Assembly (NCBI GenBank): GCA_913009265.1
Contig: CAJVYL010000007.1
Coordinates: 1 to 32,442 of the forward strand
Origin: an uncultured Methylococcales bacterium
GTDB lineage: Bacteria; Pseudomonadota; Gammaproteobacteria; Methylococcales; Methylomonadaceae
DNA length: 32,442 bases
Direction of reading: 5' to 3'
The translations under genes were made by a program, and so were the position numbers. Within the stretch, counting starts at the first letter, position 1; every line of letters starts with the position of its first letter. The notes beneath the pieces are model-generated. The model was not told the origin of the DNA and did no database searches. It saw only the letters and a list, made by a program, of their open reading frames with translations. Positions 30,212 through 32,442 of this stretch are shown piece after piece.

Positions 30212-30721
30212 TTATCTTAATAGTAACCGCAATTGATGAATATTATCATCAATCATTCTTTTTATAAGTAAGTAAAAATATAGCCCAGAAATAGCAATAA
30301 TCATACCTGCCATCGTTGAAATAGTTGCTTGAGATATACCTGCAGCCATAGAGCGAGCATTTCCAGTACCTGTTACTGCCATCACATCAAAAACATGTAT
30401 CATTCCTACAACTGTTCCTAATAAGCCAAGCATAGGGCAAATTGCAATTAGCATTTTAATGATTGTTATTGTCTTTTCCATACTAATTTTTGCGTCGGAC
30501 AAAATGTAGTTTTTGATATAAAAAAACTCTTTAGCTTGGCTGTAATTTGTTTTTTGTTGCCATTGATTTAAGTAGCTGTTCTGTTGTTTTGGATACACCC
30601 ACTTAAAATAAATAAATCTTTCACAAATTAAACTCCATAAACAAATTGATACAACTAGAATGGCCCATAAAACATTTCCACCATTCTCTAGTAATTGTAA
30701 TACTTCATTTAATGAGTCCAT
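30212..30721 (-). CDS. exbB: ExbB-like proton channel protein (paralogue of 15665..16174)
   Basis: 169 aa; LGLLGTVVGMIHVFDVMAVTGTGNARSMAAGISQATISTMAGMIIAISGLYF. Confidence 0.9.
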   Translation of the reverse strand: MDSLNEVLQLLENGGNVLWAILVVSICLWSLICERFIYFKWVYPKQQNSYLNQWQQKTNYSQAKEFFYIKNYILSDAKISMEKTITIIKMLIAICPMLGLLGTVVGMIHVFDVMAVTGTGNARSMAAGISQATISTMAGMIIAISGLYFYLLIKRMIDDNIHQLRLLLR

Positions 30722-30808
30722 ATTTTCTTTCGATCATATAATTGCTTACTAGGAAGGGGGGATGAGTTAAATTGGTGGTTTTAAAAAACTATTATTAGTA
30801 ACAGTCTT

Positions 30809-30870
30809 TTGGGGCGCAGGTTTCAACCTGCATTCTTTAGCTCAAGAGCAGGCTAAAGCCTGCGCCCCAA
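30809..30870. repeat. REP-like inverted repeat between exbB and the TonB-dependent receptor gene
   Basis: TTGGGGCGCAGGTTTCAACCTGC (30809-30831) / GCAGGCTAAAGCCTGCGCCCCAA (30848-30870); each arm is itself palindromic. Confidence 0.85.
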
Positions 30871-30966
30871 TTAGTATAAAGGAATAACAAGTTTAACCTT
30901 GATCACTAAGCTAGTGCGCACCATCAAGCTAAAAGCAATAGTGTGTTTCTCTAGTGATTATTTATA

Positions 30967-32442
30967 TTACCAATCATAACTTAGAGTGGCATAAAAGTTC
31001 CTTCCTGGCCCAGGTAAATGCTCTCCTACAGGGGTAGCATCATTAGTTCCATTTCTATTTAATCCACTAAGATGAGTACGATACGATTCATCAAGTACAT
31101 TTTCTATACCAAAGCCAACTTGTATACCTTTGACAGCATGGTGTTGTGGACGGTATTGGCCACGTAGATTCCAAATAAAGTACCCTGGGCTTTCAACTTC
31201 TTCATTATAATTTGAGGTTTCATTTTGGTCATCATAGCCTATGAGTTCTGCACCTGCTAACCATTCTGCAGTGTCATAAAATAAACCAATTCGACCATTA
31301 AGTGGAGCTATACGATATAGGTTGTCAGTCACATCATCACGTCTACCACGTACATAACTTACCATCATATCCATCTTCCAATCGTCATAAAAGCGAAAGC
31401 CACCTTCAATATCAAAGCCATATAGATAGGCATCTACATTGCTGTATTCTAGTGCTGATTTATCTATTTTTAATGCTTCAGCATTGCTTGTTGCTGTCCC
31501 TTGAATATAATCTTCCACATAACGATAAAAGATTCTAGGCATAATATAAGCGGTATCTAACTGCCAATTAAAGCCTAATTCAGCTTGGTATGATACTTCT
31601 GGTTTTAATTCTATATTACCAATATAGTTTCGGCCATCTGCTAAACCTCCTGTTGCATTTAAAGGTAACCAAAGATACCGCTCTTGATAGGAGGGTGATC
31701 GAGTTTTACGACCAAAACCGAGCTCTACATCAATGTCACTATTTAAATGATGAGTTAGTATGGCTACTACATCTACATTTAGGTCATCTTTTTCATGTTT
31801 TTTTGCATTAAAATTATTTGCAAGTTTTGAACCTGCACTTGCTGGATTAGCAAAAGGGCCTGAGATCCCTCCAACATTACCAGCGTCCATTCTTACTAAA
31901 TTAACCCGAGTCCCCAATTCTAATTCCCAATCCTTAGTAAACTCACCTTTCCATTCAGCAAAGACACCATAACGATCTCTTGATACGTTATTAAAATTCT
32001 TAATACTTAATGCGTTATTTGGATTTCTAATATGTGCATCATGTTCAATATTATCGCCATCAGCCCCGAGTAATAAATTCCCATCATATAGAGGCATTCC
32101 AATACTCATTTTATAGCCAAAACCTCTAGAGGAGTTATCTGATACTCGCTGGGCTACATCAGAAATATCACTTCCTCCCCGAAGACTATAGTTATCCATT
32201 CGATGCTGAATATCTTGATAAGAAAATTCAGTATTGATTGTATATTTATCGGCAACTAGACCTTGGTAATTAAAGTTTGAAACACCACCTCTGGAATATA
32301 CAATATCCATGGGTAAAGAAGGTGTGCCAGTGGCATGGGTATCGTTGTAGTTATACGAAAAATCAAATTCATGATTCTTATCATCTGTACGATAACCATA
32401 ACCCAGCATGCCTGCATTCCGCTCATGACTGGTATCTACATT
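30967..32442 (-). CDS. TonB-dependent receptor, copper-receptor type, C-terminal part (5' end beyond window)
   Basis: Beta-barrel pattern; TRSPSYQERYLWLPLNATGGLADGRNYIGNIELKPEVSYQAELGF resembles OprC/NosA-type receptors; terminal aromatic ATLSYDW. Reading frame stays open to 32442 (NVDTSHERNAGMLGYGY), so 32409 is not the true start. Confidence 0.88.
   Translation of the reverse strand, partial: NVDTSHERNAGMLGYGYRTDDKNHEFDFSYNYNDTHATGTPSLPMDIVYSRGGVSNFNYQGLVADKYTINTEFSYQDIQHRMDNYSLRGGSDISDVAQRVSDNSSRGFGYKMSIGMPLYDGNLLLGADGDNIEHDAHIRNPNNALSIKNFNNVSRDRYGVFAEWKGEFTKDWELELGTRVNLVRMDAGNVGGISGPFANPASAGSKLANNFNAKKHEKDDLNVDVVAILTHHLNSDIDVELGFGRKTRSPSYQERYLWLPLNATGGLADGRNYIGNIELKPEVSYQAELGFNWQLDTAYIMPRIFYRYVEDYIQGTATSNAEALKIDKSALEYSNVDAYLYGFDIEGGFRFYDDWKMDMMVSYVRGRRDDVTDNLYRIAPLNGRIGLFYDTAEWLAGAELIGYDDQNETSNYNEEVESPGYFIWNLRGQYRPQHHAVKGIQVGFGIENVLDESYRTHLSGLNRNGTNDATPVGEHLPGPGRNFYATLSYDW

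Noticed and set aside
1-32442. CRISPR array, tRNA, rRNA, prophage or integrase
   Set aside because: No regularly spaced repeats, no tRNA-like cloverleaf or rRNA sequence recognised, and no integrase/transposase ORF in the track.

Overview
This AT-rich window is mostly a gammaproteobacterial chromosome segment. Gene content and the copper-type TonB receptor suggest a Methylococcales-like methanotroph, but that is inference only. Housekeeping genes are the 5' end of gnd (-), an HDOD protein, trpE-G-D-C (-), an FAA hydrolase, hemW, pyrE, trmB, a fused thiS-thiG, a class I DAHP synthase, a 2-Cys peroxiredoxin, a SulP transporter and recB. Less ordinary parts are: a large dynamin-like GTPase; a TonB2/TtpC-type energy-transduction operon (DUF3450-exbB(TtpC-like)-exbB-exbD-tonB-TPR); a small protein with two AP2-like segments; a stand-alone FtsH/M41-like HEAGH protein preceded by a structured candidate ncRNA/leader ending in a terminator at the Shine-Dalgarno; an overlapping cheC/PAS-histidine kinase pair; and a putative copper-uptake cluster (HMA-TauE/SafE protein, orphan ExbB, copper-type TonB-dependent receptor running off the right edge). 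Two families of palindromic repeats are also visible: a MITE/REP-like element with TGTAGCCTTGATG terminal inverted repeats (two copies) and a GCAGGYTNNARCCTGC REP-like palindrome (two loci). No CRISPR array, rRNA or tRNA was recognised. Calls rest on reading motifs by eye; no homology search was run.
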